NCBI GenBank assembly: GCA_035513055.1
Contig: DATKCT010000066.1
Span: 5,016-69,015, forward strand
Origin: DATKCT01 sp035513055
GTDB taxonomy: Bacteria; Verrucomicrobiota; Verrucomicrobiia; Verrucomicrobiales; DEV007
DNA: 64,000 bases
Direction: 5' to 3'
The notes under the pieces are model-generated. The model was not told the DNA's origin and made no database searches. It saw only the letters and a program-made list of their open reading frames with translations. Positions 35,362 to 45,128 of the stretch are shown here, one piece after another; positions within the stretch are counted from its first letter, which is position 1, and each line of letters begins with the position of its first letter. A program made the translations under genes and the position numbers.

Positions 35362-37188
35362 TCAAGTTTCCCGAAGCCGGCTTGCGCCAGCCAATATCTC
35401 CCGGATTTTGAAGGTGAGTCCGTCGGTCTTCGTGATGCTGCGAATCCGGGGATTGGCGTAAGCGGCCCTGAGAATCATGGCCAACTGGCCAAATCCGTAG
35501 AGCCCTTCGTCGTTCATCTCGACGACCAGCACGTGCTCGAAACCATCCATAATCTCATCGAGGCCAGGCGGCAATGGATGCAGATAGCGCAAATGCATGC
35601 AGGATACGCTCATCCCGGTTTCGCGCGCACGGCGGGTGGCTTCCAGGATGGGTCCATAAGTGGATCCCCAACCCACCAGTAGAATCTCGCCTTCTTCGCC
35701 TCCAATCACCTCCGGCCGCGGCAGGTCTTCGCGCAAACGCTTCAGCTTCTCCCGCCGCCGGATGGTCATCTTCTGGTGTAGCGCGGGACTGCCTGAAGGA
35801 TGGCCCCACTCGTCATGTTCCAAGCCCGTCACCACGGGGTACTTTCCGCTGGTCATTCGGCTTCCGGGAGGCGCGTGACGGGTTTCTCCCTCGAGCGGAT
35901 AGGGCTGAAACTGCTCGGGCCGGTCCGCCAGATCCAACTCCGGTTCGAAGACGACGTCGCTCCAATGGGGCTCCTGCATGACTTCGATCCGCGTCGCCAA
36001 AGCCTGGTCTGTCAACACGATCACCGGCACACTGTAGGCCCTGGCCAGGCGGCAGGCTTCCACCGCGGTGTGAAAACAGTCCTCGACATTCCGCGGCGCG
36101 ATCACAATCCGCGGGGAATCGCCATGACTGCCATAAATGGCCTGCAGCAGATCGCTCTGCTCCACGCTGGTCGGCAATCCCGTGCTCGGTCCCCCGCGTT
36201 GCACGTTGATCACCACCAAAGGCAACTCCGCCATCGACGCATAACTCAACGCCTCCATCTTGAGAGAAAGCCCCGGACCCGAGCTGCCGGTCACCGCCAA
36301 ATGCCCCGCATAGGCAAAGCCCAAGGTCGCCGAGACCGCCGCCAGTTCGTCCTCCGCCTGCACGAACATGCCGCCATACTTGGGAAGCTCGGCCCGTAAA
36401 ACCTCCATGATCGAGGACCAGGGCGTGATCGGATAGCCGGCCCCGTAGCGCACGCCGCCCGCAAGCAACCCGTAGGTCAGCGCCGTATTCCCGTCCGTGG
36501 TGACCCTTTCCCCCTCGCGCGCGGCGCCCGCTCCCAAGTCGTAAACCCGGCTGAAAACGTCTCCAACCGGGTAAGCATAGCCCGCGTCGAAGGCCAACAT
36601 GGCCGTGCGAAGCACGCTCTCGTGCTTTTTCCCGAATTGCCGCTCAATGATCTTCACAAGCTTCTCCCGGTCCAGCCGGAACAGTTGGCAGACCAGACCC
36701 AACACGAACATGTTCTTTCCACGGGACTTGGCCGAACCCCCAATCGCCTCGATCGTCGTCGTCGTGATCGGCGCCCCGACCTGTTCCACGCGCCGGTTTT
36801 CCGGATCGCAAACCACCTCATCCTTGTCGTAAAGACACACTCCACCGTCCCGCAACGACCCGATATGGCTGTCGTAGCTGTGCTGGTAAAATGTCACCAA
36901 AAAATCCGCGTCGTCGCCCGCTGAGAGCACTTGCCCGGAACCCAAGTGCACCTGAAAAATCGAGGGGCCGCCCGATATCGTCGACGGAATCGTCATGTAG
37001 GTCATGACTTCCTGCGCGCTGCGCCCCGCCAATCGCGCCAGAAACCCGCCGATCGTCTGAATCCCGTCCTGCGAGTTCCCCGCAAACCGGATCACGGCAT
37101 CTTGAATGCTGTCGATCCGCCGGACATCCAGGGTATGGGAACCTCCCTCGGGATCCTGCGGGGCGGGGTTCTTCAGATTGGTGCTCAT
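35362..37188 (-). CDS. korA: 2-oxoacid:acceptor oxidoreductase, fused gamma-alpha subunit
   Basis: 608 residues from the ATG at 37188 (MSTNLKNPAPQDP); an earlier ATG adds nine residues. N-terminal gamma domain: RFAGNSQDGIQTIGGFLARLAG with YMTIPSTISGGPSIFQVHLG. Alpha (pyrimidine-binding) part: GNTALTYGLLAGGVRYGAGYPITPWSSIMEVL, TGSSGPGLSLKMEALSYASMAELPLVVINVQRGGPSTGLPT and DLLQAIYGSHGDSPRIV. The gamma-alpha fusion is typical of KorA/OorA-type enzymes. Together with korB it forms the two-chain enzyme. It is divergent from glycyl-tRNA synthetase. Confidence 0.93.
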   Translation of the reverse strand: MSTNLKNPAPQDPEGGSHTLDVRRIDSIQDAVIRFAGNSQDGIQTIGGFLARLAGRSAQEVMTYMTIPSTISGGPSIFQVHLGSGQVLSAGDDADFLVTFYQHSYDSHIGSLRDGGVCLYDKDEVVCDPENRRVEQVGAPITTTTIEAIGGSAKSRGKNMFVLGLVCQLFRLDREKLVKIIERQFGKKHESVLRTAMLAFDAGYAYPVGDVFSRVYDLGAGAAREGERVTTDGNTALTYGLLAGGVRYGAGYPITPWSSIMEVLRAELPKYGGMFVQAEDELAAVSATLGFAYAGHLAVTGSSGPGLSLKMEALSYASMAELPLVVINVQRGGPSTGLPTSVEQSDLLQAIYGSHGDSPRIVIAPRNVEDCFHTAVEACRLARAYSVPVIVLTDQALATRIEVMQEPHWSDVVFEPELDLADRPEQFQPYPLEGETRHAPPGSRMTSGKYPVVTGLEHDEWGHPSGSPALHQKMTIRRREKLKRLREDLPRPEVIGGEEGEILLVGWGSTYGPILEATRRARETGMSVSCMHLRYLHPLPPGLDEIMDGFEHVLVVEMNDEGLYGFGQLAMILRAAYANPRIRSITKTDGLTFKIREILAGASRLRET

Positions 37189-37406
37189 CGTGGGCGCGTA
37201 ATCAGAACAGTCCATCTACTGAGGGCGTATGTAACACGTTCCCCGCTGGGTGCAAAAACTTCCACGCGCCCCGATACCCCGTCAGAACGCTTCCTCCCCC
37301 GTCTTGTCCCCGGCCGCCCCCGCCCCCGGCCCCGTTGCCGGCCGGACGAACCCATCCTCTAAACCGGTTGCTAAAACCCTACCCGCCTGTTTCTGTCGCA
37401 CCTGCC

Positions 37407-38954
37407 ATGAGCCAGACCATCCCCGCAGCCTCTCAGGACCCGGCCCTGATGGAGAAAATCGTCAGCCTGTGCAAGCGCCGCGGGTTCATCTTCCAAGCCA
37501 GCGAGATCTACGGCGGCCTCAACGGCTGTTGGGACTACGGTCCTCTTGGAGCCGAATTGAAGAAGAACCTCAAGGACTATTGGTGGCGCCGCTATGTCCG
37601 CGAACGCGACGACATCGTCGGGATGGATGGCGCCATTCTTCAGAATCGCCGCGTCTGGCAGGCCAGCGGTCACGAGGCCACCTTCAGCGATCCCCTCGTC
37701 GATTGCCGCATCACCAAGTCCCGGTTCCGGGCCGATCATCTCTACTTTTCCGAGGTGCGAATCGACGGCGAAATTCGCGCTTATGTCTCCGTGTTGGAAT
37801 CTCCGGGCATGCAAGAAGAAGCGCAAAACCGCGCCCGGAAACGCATTCGTCAGGAAAAGCTCGAGGGCGAACTCGCGCCCATAAACCTGCGGGCCTTCAC
37901 CGAAGCCACGCCCGCAGAGCGCGCCCTGATCCCCTCGCCCCTCGCCGATGTGCCTGGTTCCCTCACCGAACCGCGCCATTTCAATCTCATGTTCAAAACC
38001 TTCGTTGGCCCCGTGGAAAGCGACGCCAACGTCGCCTACCTGCGCCCGGAAACCGCTCAGGCCATTTTTGTCCAGTTCAGGAACGTCGCTGAAACCTCCC
38101 GCGTCCGTCTCCCTTTCGGCATCGCCCAGATCGGCAAAGCCTTCCGCAACGAGATCAACCCTCGCAATTACACCTTCCGCTCGCGGGAGTTCGAGCAGAT
38201 GGAGATCGAGTATTTCTGCCGGCCCGAACAGGGACTGCCGCTCCTCAAACTCTGGCTCGATGAGCGCCTGCGATTCTACGAAGATATCGGCATCCCGCAC
38301 GACTGCCTCCACGTCCTCGACGTTCCCGAAGATCAGCGCGCCCACTACTCCCGCGGCACCTACGACATCGAATACGATTTTCCCTTCGGACGCCAGGAAC
38401 TGGAAGGCGTGGCCTATCGCACCGATTACGACCTTTCCCGGCACCAGGAATGCAGCGGCAAGTCCCTCGAATTCTTCGATGAGGACACGAAAACCAAGTT
38501 CGTCCCCCACGTGGTCGAGCCCAGCGCCGGCGTCGACCGCACCGTCCTCGCCCTCCTTTGCTCCGCCTACGCCGAGGAGAGCGTCGCCGATGAAAAGGGC
38601 CAGGCCGAAACCCGCACCGTGCTCCGCTTCCATCCGCGCATGGCCCCGGTCAAATGCGCTGTCTTTCCCCTCCTCAAAAACAAGCCGCAACTGGTGGAAC
38701 GGGCCCGGGAGATCCACGGTCTTCTCCGGCCCTACATGCAAACCTTCTACGATGAAAGCGGCGCCATCGGCCGTCGCTATCGCCGCCAAGACGAAATCGG
38801 CACTCCTTTCTGCCTAACCATCGATTTCGATACCCTCGGAGAAAGCGACCCGTCCCTCACCGATACCGTCACGCTTCGCCACCGGGATTCCATGCAGCAG
38901 GAACGAATCCCGGCTGCTCAACTCCTCCCGCGTCTTCTCGCCGCCATTCACTGA
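37407..38954 (+). CDS. glyQS: Glycyl-tRNA synthetase, class II homodimeric type
   Basis: 515 residues from the ATG at 37407; the frame is open upstream but the first family residues follow this start (LMEKIVSLCKRRGFIFQASEIYGGLNGCWDYGPLGAELKKNL). Class II motif 2: GKAFRNEINPRNYTFRSREFEQMEIEYFC; motif 3: VEPSAGVDRTVLALL. The C-terminal anticodon-binding domain has RFHPRMAPVKCAVFPLLKN and RYRRQDEIGTPFCLTIDFDT. It is the single-chain alpha-2 enzyme, not the alpha/beta glyQ-glyS type. ScpA follows 5 bases later. Confidence 0.97.
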   Translation: MSQTIPAASQDPALMEKIVSLCKRRGFIFQASEIYGGLNGCWDYGPLGAELKKNLKDYWWRRYVRERDDIVGMDGAILQNRRVWQASGHEATFSDPLVDCRITKSRFRADHLYFSEVRIDGEIRAYVSVLESPGMQEEAQNRARKRIRQEKLEGELAPINLRAFTEATPAERALIPSPLADVPGSLTEPRHFNLMFKTFVGPVESDANVAYLRPETAQAIFVQFRNVAETSRVRLPFGIAQIGKAFRNEINPRNYTFRSREFEQMEIEYFCRPEQGLPLLKLWLDERLRFYEDIGIPHDCLHVLDVPEDQRAHYSRGTYDIEYDFPFGRQELEGVAYRTDYDLSRHQECSGKSLEFFDEDTKTKFVPHVVEPSAGVDRTVLALLCSAYAEESVADEKGQAETRTVLRFHPRMAPVKCAVFPLLKNKPQLVERAREIHGLLRPYMQTFYDESGAIGRRYRRQDEIGTPFCLTIDFDTLGESDPSLTDTVTLRHRDSMQQERIPAAQLLPRLLAAIH

Positions 38955-38959
38955 GCGAA

Positions 38960-39742
38960 ATGGCCGCATTTTCACCCCCCATGGATGACGCTTACACCGT
39001 CCGCTTGGATATCTTCGAGGGCCCGCTCGACCTTCTTCTCTATCTCATCCGCAAGGAAGAGGTCGATATCTACGAGATCTCGATCGAACGTATCACGCGC
39101 CAATACCTCGAATACCTCGACACCTTTCGCATTCTGAATATCGAACTGGCCGGCGAGTTCGTGGTCATGGCCGCCAATCTCATGTACATCAAAAGCCGCA
39201 TGCTCCTCCCGCGGCATGAACAAATCTCCGACGACGATGAATCGGAGGACGATGACCCCCGCTGGGATCTCATCCGGCAATTGGTCGAATACAAGAAATT
39301 CAAGGACGCCGCCCAACTCCTCGGACAGCGCGAAGCCGAGCAGGGGGACCTCTTCGCCCATATTCCGGAAGTGCCGCGCCCAGCCGAACTCGCGGCCGGG
39401 GCTCCAGCGGACCTCAGCATTTTCGATCTTATCCGGGCCTTCCAAAGCGTCCTCGACCGCTTTCAAGAACAACTCGAGTTGAGCGTCATCGTCGATGACT
39501 TATTCACTGTCGGCGGGCAGATCGACTATCTCCTCACCGCCGTGCCGCCCGGAGCCCGGATCCGTTTTTCCGAGTTGTTTGCCGAAGCCACCTCCCGCCC
39601 AGAGGTCATCGTCACTTTCCTGGCCCTCCTCGAACTCATCCGTCTCCGGCATTTTACCTTTCGACAAGAGTCCATCCTCGGCGAGATCGAGCTGCTCCGC
39701 TCCCAGGAGCCCGCCGTCTACTCAGGCATCGCTCCGGCCTAA
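38960..39742 (+). CDS. scpA: Segregation and condensation protein A
   Basis: 260 residues. ScpA is the kleisin of the SMC-ScpA-ScpB condensin. Seen: the N-terminal YTVRLDIFEGPLDLLLYLIRKEEVDIYEI, then RITRQYLEYLDTF, AGEFVVMAANLMYIKSRMLLP, an acidic linker (DDDESEDDDPRWDLIRQLVEYKKFKDAAQLL), and the C-terminal winged-helix part (RIRFSELFAEATSRPEVIVTFLALLELIRLRHFTFRQ). The gene starts 5 bases after glyQS and is probably co-transcribed. No scpB or smc is present in the window. Confidence 0.96.
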   Translation: MAAFSPPMDDAYTVRLDIFEGPLDLLLYLIRKEEVDIYEISIERITRQYLEYLDTFRILNIELAGEFVVMAANLMYIKSRMLLPRHEQISDDDESEDDDPRWDLIRQLVEYKKFKDAAQLLGQREAEQGDLFAHIPEVPRPAELAAGAPADLSIFDLIRAFQSVLDRFQEQLELSVIVDDLFTVGGQIDYLLTAVPPGARIRFSELFAEATSRPEVIVTFLALLELIRLRHFTFRQESILGEIELLRSQEPAVYSGIAPA

Positions 39743-39816
39743 CCAAACCAATGCCCGTTTCGCACACCGCAGCAAAAGGCCCAAAGGAAAGCGGGCCGAA
39801 AAGATGAGCCCGGCGC

Positions 39817-40848
39817 TCATGGCCCAGTTCGCGTCTGGCTGCGCAGCCGGAACCAAGCCCCCGTCGCCGGGCCGTCGTCCACCTCCACCTCCACCTCCAC
39901 CCCCAATCCGCCGGCATCCGGACTCACCCGGACGCGGAACCGCGGCCCCTCCCCGCTCCCCGTCTCATCCGCGCGAAACCACATTCTTCCCTCTTGAGAC
40001 CACTCCAGATACTGCAACACGTCCGACCGGTCTCCCGCCTGCCGATACAGCAGGTTCCAGCCGCCGGACTTGTCCCGCACGACCTCCAAAGGCGCCGGCG
40101 ACGGGCGCAACGGGTCCGAACCCGCAGCATATTCCGCTGCATTGTTCTGCCCATCTCCGTCCGGATCTCCTCGCGGCGACCGTTCCGCCTCGTCCCAGTG
40201 GTCCCCTGTGCCGAAAACGGAGTCGCGCCACTGGTCGTAGGTCGTTCCCCCTTCCCCCACGATCCCACCGATGTCCAGGAACGCCGTCTCCGGAAGGCTT
40301 CCTCCGGCAGATTCCGCCGCCGACAATACGATGACCGATGCTCCCGGCCCGGGAACTCGATAAGGATGATCGCCTCCCAGCTCCGCATCTGTGACCTCAT
40401 CGCTGCGATAGAACCGGTAAGGAAAGCCCGGGTCGCTTCCGCCCTCCGTGAAATAATACAAGCCCAGCCGTTGCCCGGGCGCCAGGATCCCTTCCCAGAT
40501 GGGGTCGCCGGTCTCGAAGGCAACCGATCCCGGGCTCTCGAATGCCGTGATGCCTCCAACATCGACCGCCTGCAGCACCATCAACACCAGATCGTCCCCG
40601 AGCATCCCGCCTTCCCTGCGCGGCAACAGCGCCAAGACGGCCGATCCGCCGGCCGGATCCGTCTCCAAACCGGCAAAGCCATCACCCGCCGTATCCGCCA
40701 CCAGAACTCCTATGGATCGTCCCGGCTGCAATCCGGGTAGACCATAGGCCCCGAACTGCAACTGAAACTCCGAGCCTCCCACCTCCCCAAGCCCAGCTCC
40801 GGCCGCCATCCAGGAAGTCATGGTCCAGAAAACTCTCCATCCAGGCAT
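39817..40848 (-). CDS. Exported or surface hypothetical protein with Ca-type repeat
   Basis: 343 residues, no recognised enzyme domain. The N-terminal 170 residues look like a beta-rich secreted domain (FQLQFGAYGLPGLQPGRSIG, GQRLGLYYFTEGGSD). Near residue 250 is GDPDGDGQNNAAEYAAGSDP, the thrombospondin-type-3-like calcium motif common in Verrucomicrobia extracellular proteins. The last part contains a short VEVEVEVDDG run from a 6-bp repeat in the DNA. The start is weak: no clear signal peptide follows the chosen ATG, so the true start may be elsewhere. Confidence 0.6.
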   Translation of the reverse strand: MPGWRVFWTMTSWMAAGAGLGEVGGSEFQLQFGAYGLPGLQPGRSIGVLVADTAGDGFAGLETDPAGGSAVLALLPRREGGMLGDDLVLMVLQAVDVGGITAFESPGSVAFETGDPIWEGILAPGQRLGLYYFTEGGSDPGFPYRFYRSDEVTDAELGGDHPYRVPGPGASVIVLSAAESAGGSLPETAFLDIGGIVGEGGTTYDQWRDSVFGTGDHWDEAERSPRGDPDGDGQNNAAEYAAGSDPLRPSPAPLEVVRDKSGGWNLLYRQAGDRSDVLQYLEWSQEGRMWFRADETGSGEGPRFRVRVSPDAGGLGVEVEVEVDDGPATGAWFRLRSQTRTGP

Positions 40849-41016
40849 GGCCCCCTATCGTAGAAGGAAGCCAGCGCCGGGCAAGCAGAAGAGGATCCCA
40901 TCGGCCAGGAACCCATCCCAAGGCTCGCCGCGACGTTCCAAACCATCGCCCGGTTTGTATTGGCGCTCCCGCCGCTTCCCGGCGAAATTGAACGAATTCT
41001 GCCCACATCATCCGCC

Positions 41017-41784
41017 ATGGAAACTCAAGTCTCTCCACCTCGCCTCCCAGCTCAACCGATTTCCGGACCGGCCGAAAGCGCCGCGCCGCTCCCCGTACGG
41101 AAGCGCCGGGGATTCTTCTTTTACGCGGGCTGGACCCTGTTGTTCCTGGCCGTGGCGGGGCTCGCTGGGCTCGGAGCCGCCGCTTGGTGGTACCATCACA
41201 ATTTCCACGCTTCCCCATTCCGCCCGGTGGTTCTCAGCCAGGAACAGCAAGAGAGCGTCGATCTCAAGATCGAGGCCCTCAATTCCCCCGGCTCGAAGCT
41301 CCCGCCCGGGATGCTCGATCCCGCCGGTGAAGAACGCATTGAGCGATCCACGCCCGGCGCTCCGTCCGCCGAAACCGGCGATCGCGCCCGCCGCACTCTG
41401 GTGTTTACCGAAACCGAGATCAACGGGGTCCTCCATCACAACTCCGATCTCGGAGAGTACCTCGACATCGACCTCGATCGCGACCGGATCAGCGCCCGGG
41501 CTATCGTGCCATTTCCCGCGGATGTTCCCTTCATTGGCGGCAAAACGCTTCGCCTGCGTCTCTCTCTCGGCGCGTTTCTCGATGAAGCCAACCGCCTCGC
41601 CATCATTGTGCAAGACGTCAGCGTCGGCGGCGTGCCGCTCCCCGCTGCATGGCTGGGAGGCCTCAAAGGAGCCAATGTCGTCGAGGAATACTCCTCCGAA
41701 CACGGTCTGCTCAAGGCTCTGGCCGACGGGATCGAGGAGTTCGACCTACAAGACGGCAAGATGACCGTCATCCTGAAACCGTAG
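41017..41784 (+). CDS. Single-span membrane hypothetical protein
   Basis: 255 residues from the ATG at 41017 (METQVSPPRLPAQP); the frame is open 19 codons further upstream. A Pro/Ala-rich N-terminus, then KRRGFFFYAGWTLLFLAVAGLAGLGAAAWWY, one transmembrane helix with a positive inner side, so the bulk faces the periplasm. The outer part has a low-complexity Pro/Ser/Arg segment and an ordered domain starting RTLVFTETEINGVLHHN. I do not recognise the family. It is convergent with the alkaline phosphatase gene, 15 bases apart. Confidence 0.7.
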   Translation: METQVSPPRLPAQPISGPAESAAPLPVRKRRGFFFYAGWTLLFLAVAGLAGLGAAAWWYHHNFHASPFRPVVLSQEQQESVDLKIEALNSPGSKLPPGMLDPAGEERIERSTPGAPSAETGDRARRTLVFTETEINGVLHHNSDLGEYLDIDLDRDRISARAIVPFPADVPFIGGKTLRLRLSLGAFLDEANRLAIIVQDVSVGGVPLPAAWLGGLKGANVVEEYSSEHGLLKALADGIEEFDLQDGKMTVILKP

Positions 41785-41799
41785 CGAAATCCCCCGAAA

Positions 41800-43236
41800 T
41801 CACCCGATCAGAATCCCAAGCAGCCGCTCATGGACGCTGTCGTTGCGGAGGAGGCCGTGGAAGCGTTCCGCCTGCGGACCGAAAGCGGTGATGATCGTGG
41901 GATCGGCGGTGTGGACGGTGCCCGTCCAGCCGATGCCGGTGTGGTTGCCGGCAATCTGACCGAGGATGCCCTGCGGATTGGCCAGCAGATGGTTCCATTC
42001 CGTTACCTCCGTTCCGGAAATGGTGTCGATCAAGGTCTTTGCCTCCTTTTCGGTCGTTTCGAATCCCAACTGAGCACGGATCAGCGAGGCCAGATCGCGG
42101 GCGCCGCCTTTCCTCTCCTTCCAGCCGGCGAACAGCCGTTCGTGAGACGACTTCATGGCGTGGATGCGGGCGAAATGGTCGTTGGTGCGGCGGTAGGAAG
42201 AACCCATGCCATTGAGGCCGGGATTGGCGTTGCCGTGATCGCTGGTGATGATCACCAGAATATCGTCGCGGCCGGCAGTGGCGGCGGCCACGCCGGCGAT
42301 GGCGTCGTCGAAGGCGAGCTGGTCCCACAGCAGGCCGGCAATATCATTGGCGTGGGCGGCGTGGTCGACGCGCGCGGCCTCGACCTGCAGGAGAAAAGGG
42401 GCGCCATCGCCCAGCAAGCGTTTCAGCGCCGCCTCCGCCATCTCGGCCAGTGTCGGGATCTTCTTGAGCAGCTCCCGGTCATGCGCCCGGTCCACGCTAT
42501 AGGGAAGGTAACCCGGCGTAAAGGTTCCGAGCAGCCGCCAGCCTCTCGTGGCGAGAAGTTCATCGCGGCTGCGAAGGACCTTGTAACCCGCATTGGCGTA
42601 CCCGGCGAAGAGGTCGCGCTTATCTTTCCGCTTGCCGGACTCGAAGAACTTCGACCCGCCGCCGAGCACGATGTCAGCGCGATCGAGATACTGGATGGCG
42701 ATGTCTTCTTCGTCATTGCGGTCCGGCGAACTCGCCGCAAAACCGGCAGGAGTGGCATGGGTGACGGTAGCCGTCGTGACAAGACCGAGCCGGCAATTCT
42801 CGGCTCGAAGGGTCGCGCCAATGGGGTCGAGCGGCCTGCCCTTATCAGTGAAATTGATGTGCCCATTGGGCACGCGCCTACCCCCTCCCCAGGCCGAGGC
42901 CGCGGCCGCGGAATCTGGAACCAACGAGTTGGAAGACGCGGTGTCCATCAGGCCCTGAACGGTTGCCGGCGACTGCAGCATCTCCCACCAGCAGGTCGAA
43001 CGCTTTCTCGTTTGCAGCGAAAATGCCTCCGCCAACGACAACACACCGTGACTCATGCCATCGGAAACCATGAATACGATCCCGTGCACGCGCTTGGTCT
43101 GCTTGGGCAGGGCTTGCGCGCTCACAACCGGCAGCAGACTGCCTACACCTCCGAAGAGGCCGGCCTGGAGTAAACGGCGCCGGGTCGATTGCTTCACTCG
43201 ACTCTCCTCTGTTACCCCTGCCTTGTTAGGTCCCAT
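41800..43236 (-). CDS. Alkaline phosphatase, Tat-exported
   Basis: 478 residues from the ATG at 43236, 10 bases after the stop of the upstream YlbF-family gene; a longer start would overlap that gene. Twin-arginine-type signal STRRRLLQAGLFGG. Core: VHGIVFMVSDGMSHGVLSL (metal Asp), SSNSLVPDSAAAASAWGGG (the Ser of DSAA is the nucleophile), the VTTATVTHATPAGF block, EAARVDHAAHAND (metal ligands) and LVIITSDHGNANPG. These are the PhoA-type motifs. The enzyme would hydrolyse phosphomonoesters in the periplasm. No Pho-box search was possible. Confidence 0.93.
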   Translation of the reverse strand: MGPNKAGVTEESRVKQSTRRRLLQAGLFGGVGSLLPVVSAQALPKQTKRVHGIVFMVSDGMSHGVLSLAEAFSLQTRKRSTCWWEMLQSPATVQGLMDTASSNSLVPDSAAAASAWGGGRRVPNGHINFTDKGRPLDPIGATLRAENCRLGLVTTATVTHATPAGFAASSPDRNDEEDIAIQYLDRADIVLGGGSKFFESGKRKDKRDLFAGYANAGYKVLRSRDELLATRGWRLLGTFTPGYLPYSVDRAHDRELLKKIPTLAEMAEAALKRLLGDGAPFLLQVEAARVDHAAHANDIAGLLWDQLAFDDAIAGVAAATAGRDDILVIITSDHGNANPGLNGMGSSYRRTNDHFARIHAMKSSHERLFAGWKERKGGARDLASLIRAQLGFETTEKEAKTLIDTISGTEVTEWNHLLANPQGILGQIAGNHTGIGWTGTVHTADPTIITAFGPQAERFHGLLRNDSVHERLLGILIG

Positions 43237-43246
43237 GCCTTGCGTC

Positions 43247-43672
43247 TCAGTGGCTGCAACCGCAGCTTCCACTCTCGCAACCCCCCGATTCCACCAGCTC
43301 TTCCTCCGATGGAACATGGCCCAGTTGTAGCGTCTTCTGGACGATCTTCGTGACTGCGCCGAAAAGTCCGTTCAGCAGTTCTTCCGCTTCGACGAACTCG
43401 GAGGCCACGACATTGGACTCGACCTCCTCGCGCAGTTGCTCGAATTCCTCCAAATCCTCCTCATCCGGAAGGTCTCCTTCGTGACTTCGCATATGTAAGG
43501 CGTGCGCCTTCTCCTGCCACACGCGATAGACCTTCCGTGCCGCTTCATCTCCCGTGAAAGCATCGATCTTCGCCCGAGCTTCCAAGAATTCCGGGTCTTC
43601 GACAATACACTGACACAGCTCGCGCAGCTTCCGATCCAGAGTTGCTGGTTCCAATACCGTTTGCATGCCCAT
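43247..43672 (-). CDS. YlbF/YmcA-family (DUF964) protein with Cys-rich tail
   Basis: About 141 residues from the ATG at 43672 (MGMQTVLEPATLDRKLREL); the ATG two codons later is equally possible. It matches the helical YlbF/Com_YlbF fold (KLRELCQCIVEDPEFLEARAKIDAF, ARKVYRVWQEKAHALHM, FVEAEELLNGLFGAVTKI). The C-terminus ends CESGSCGCSH, a Cys cluster that could bind a metal or Fe-S cluster; in Bacillus the related Y-complex carries Fe-S clusters and affects RNA turnover and competence. It is followed closely by the alkaline phosphatase gene. Confidence 0.8.
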   Translation of the reverse strand: MGMQTVLEPATLDRKLRELCQCIVEDPEFLEARAKIDAFTGDEAARKVYRVWQEKAHALHMRSHEGDLPDEEDLEEFEQLREEVESNVVASEFVEAEELLNGLFGAVTKIVQKTLQLGHVPSEEELVESGGCESGSCGCSH

Positions 43673-44075
43673 GCATACGGCGGCAACGGCCCATCCGCAA
43701 ACTGCAAAGTCCTCCTCCCCCGGGGGAGGCATCCCGGATGTGAATCGCCCGCGCCAGGTTCCGATCGTTCCTCCACGACCACGGGCCGCCATTTCCTCCA
43801 AGGGACTCTGGAGGCCTCCTTGCCGCGACCTGCCACACGCGTCGCGCTGGAGGCAGCGCCGTCTTCCTCGTCCCGGGCGAAGTCAGTGACCCGCTGAACG
43901 AGAACCAAGAACAGATCTGGGAACCGTCCAGCGACAAGCAAGCCCGGCCGCCGCCGCAGGGACGTCCCCTCACCCAGGGAGGAAACGCTGGACTTTCAAT
44001 CCGCGCTCCCTAGGTTTCGCCCTCCATCACTCGGCTGCCGCTGCGCCGGCTCCCCGTTTCTCCAATATCTCCTCC
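43673..44075. other. Divergent intergenic region with GC palindrome
   Basis: A 403-base stretch between the divergent YlbF-family and moxR genes. It holds a perfect 16-bp palindrome CCTCCCCCGGGGGAGG at 43714-43729, about 45 bases upstream of the YlbF-family start. ORFs here look like shadows. Nothing else supportable. Confidence 0.45.
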
Positions 44076-45101
44076 ATGCAAACTTCCTCTCTCAACCCGG
44101 CCCCGATGAACGAGGACGACGTCAATGCCATCGACGACCTCCGCCATCTCTTCGACCAGCTCCGCGCGGAGTTGGGGAAAGTGATCATCGGACAGCACAA
44201 GGTGATCGAACAGTTGTGCATGTGTCTTTTCGCCCGGGGTCACGCTCTGCTGATGGGTGTTCCGGGACTGGCCAAGACTCTCCTGATCAGTTCGTTGGCA
44301 GAAACGATGGATCTCACCTTCAGCCGGATCCAGTTCACGCCTGATTTGATGCCGATGGACATCACCGGGACGGATATCCTGCAGGAAACCGACCAACCCG
44401 GGCGCCGCGCCTACGAATTCGTGAAGGGCCCTGTGTTTGCCAACATCGTTTTGGCCGACGAGATCAACCGCGCTCCGGCTAAAACTCAAGCCGCCATGCT
44501 CGAAGCCATGCAAGAGCACCGCGTCACCGCTCTGGGGCGGGCCTTCCCTCTCGACCCCCCGTTTTTTGTGCTGGCGACTCAGAATCCGGTCGAACAAGAA
44601 GGGACTTATCCGCTGCCGGAAGCCCAGCTCGACCGCTTCATGTTTCTCATCGAAGTGGACTATCCCACCGAGGAGGAAGAGCGGGAGATCGCCCGCGCTA
44701 CGACCGGCGCGGACCGGCCCAGGCTCAACTCCCTGGTGCACGGGCCTCAGGTCATCGCCTTTCAGAATCTGGTGCGCCGGATGCCCGTCCCCGACCATAT
44801 CTACAACTACGCCGTTGAATTGGTGCGCCGCACCCGGCCGAAGATGGAGAGTTCCCCGGAATGGGCCCGGAAACTCATCGGATGGGGCGCCGGTCCGCGC
44901 GCCGTTCAGTACCTCATCCTCGGCGCCAAGGCCCGCGCCGCTTTGCACGGCAGCTACATGGCGCGTCTGGAAGACGTCGAGGAAGTCGCGGAACCGGTGC
45001 TCAATCACCGGGTCTTGACCAATTTCAGCGCGCAGAGCGAGGGCTTGACCAGCACGGACATCGTCCGCCGCCTCGTTCAGGAACAGCGCAAAAGCGCCTG
45101 A
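44076..45101 (+). CDS. MoxR-family AAA+ ATPase
   Basis: 341 residues, full length for the family. Walker A GVPGLAKT near residues 60-67, Walker B VLADEINRAPAKTQAAMLEAM near 127, then LATQNPVEQEGTYPLPEAQLDRFMF. These are the family signatures. MoxR proteins act as chaperone-like ATPases with VWA-domain partners. Here it heads a plus-strand operon: DUF58, BatA-like and VWA-like genes follow with gaps of 27, 17 and 4 bases. That fits the MoxR-Bat pattern. Confidence 0.95.
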   Translation: MQTSSLNPAPMNEDDVNAIDDLRHLFDQLRAELGKVIIGQHKVIEQLCMCLFARGHALLMGVPGLAKTLLISSLAETMDLTFSRIQFTPDLMPMDITGTDILQETDQPGRRAYEFVKGPVFANIVLADEINRAPAKTQAAMLEAMQEHRVTALGRAFPLDPPFFVLATQNPVEQEGTYPLPEAQLDRFMFLIEVDYPTEEEEREIARATTGADRPRLNSLVHGPQVIAFQNLVRRMPVPDHIYNYAVELVRRTRPKMESSPEWARKLIGWGAGPRAVQYLILGAKARAALHGSYMARLEDVEEVAEPVLNHRVLTNFSAQSEGLTSTDIVRRLVQEQRKSA

Positions 45102-45128
45102 CCCCGCTCTGATCTCAGAGGCAACGCC

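Noticed and set aside
39885..39905. (CTCCAC)n run inside the exported hypothetical gene
   Set aside because: Short in-frame microsatellite giving Val-Glu repeats; not a separate element.
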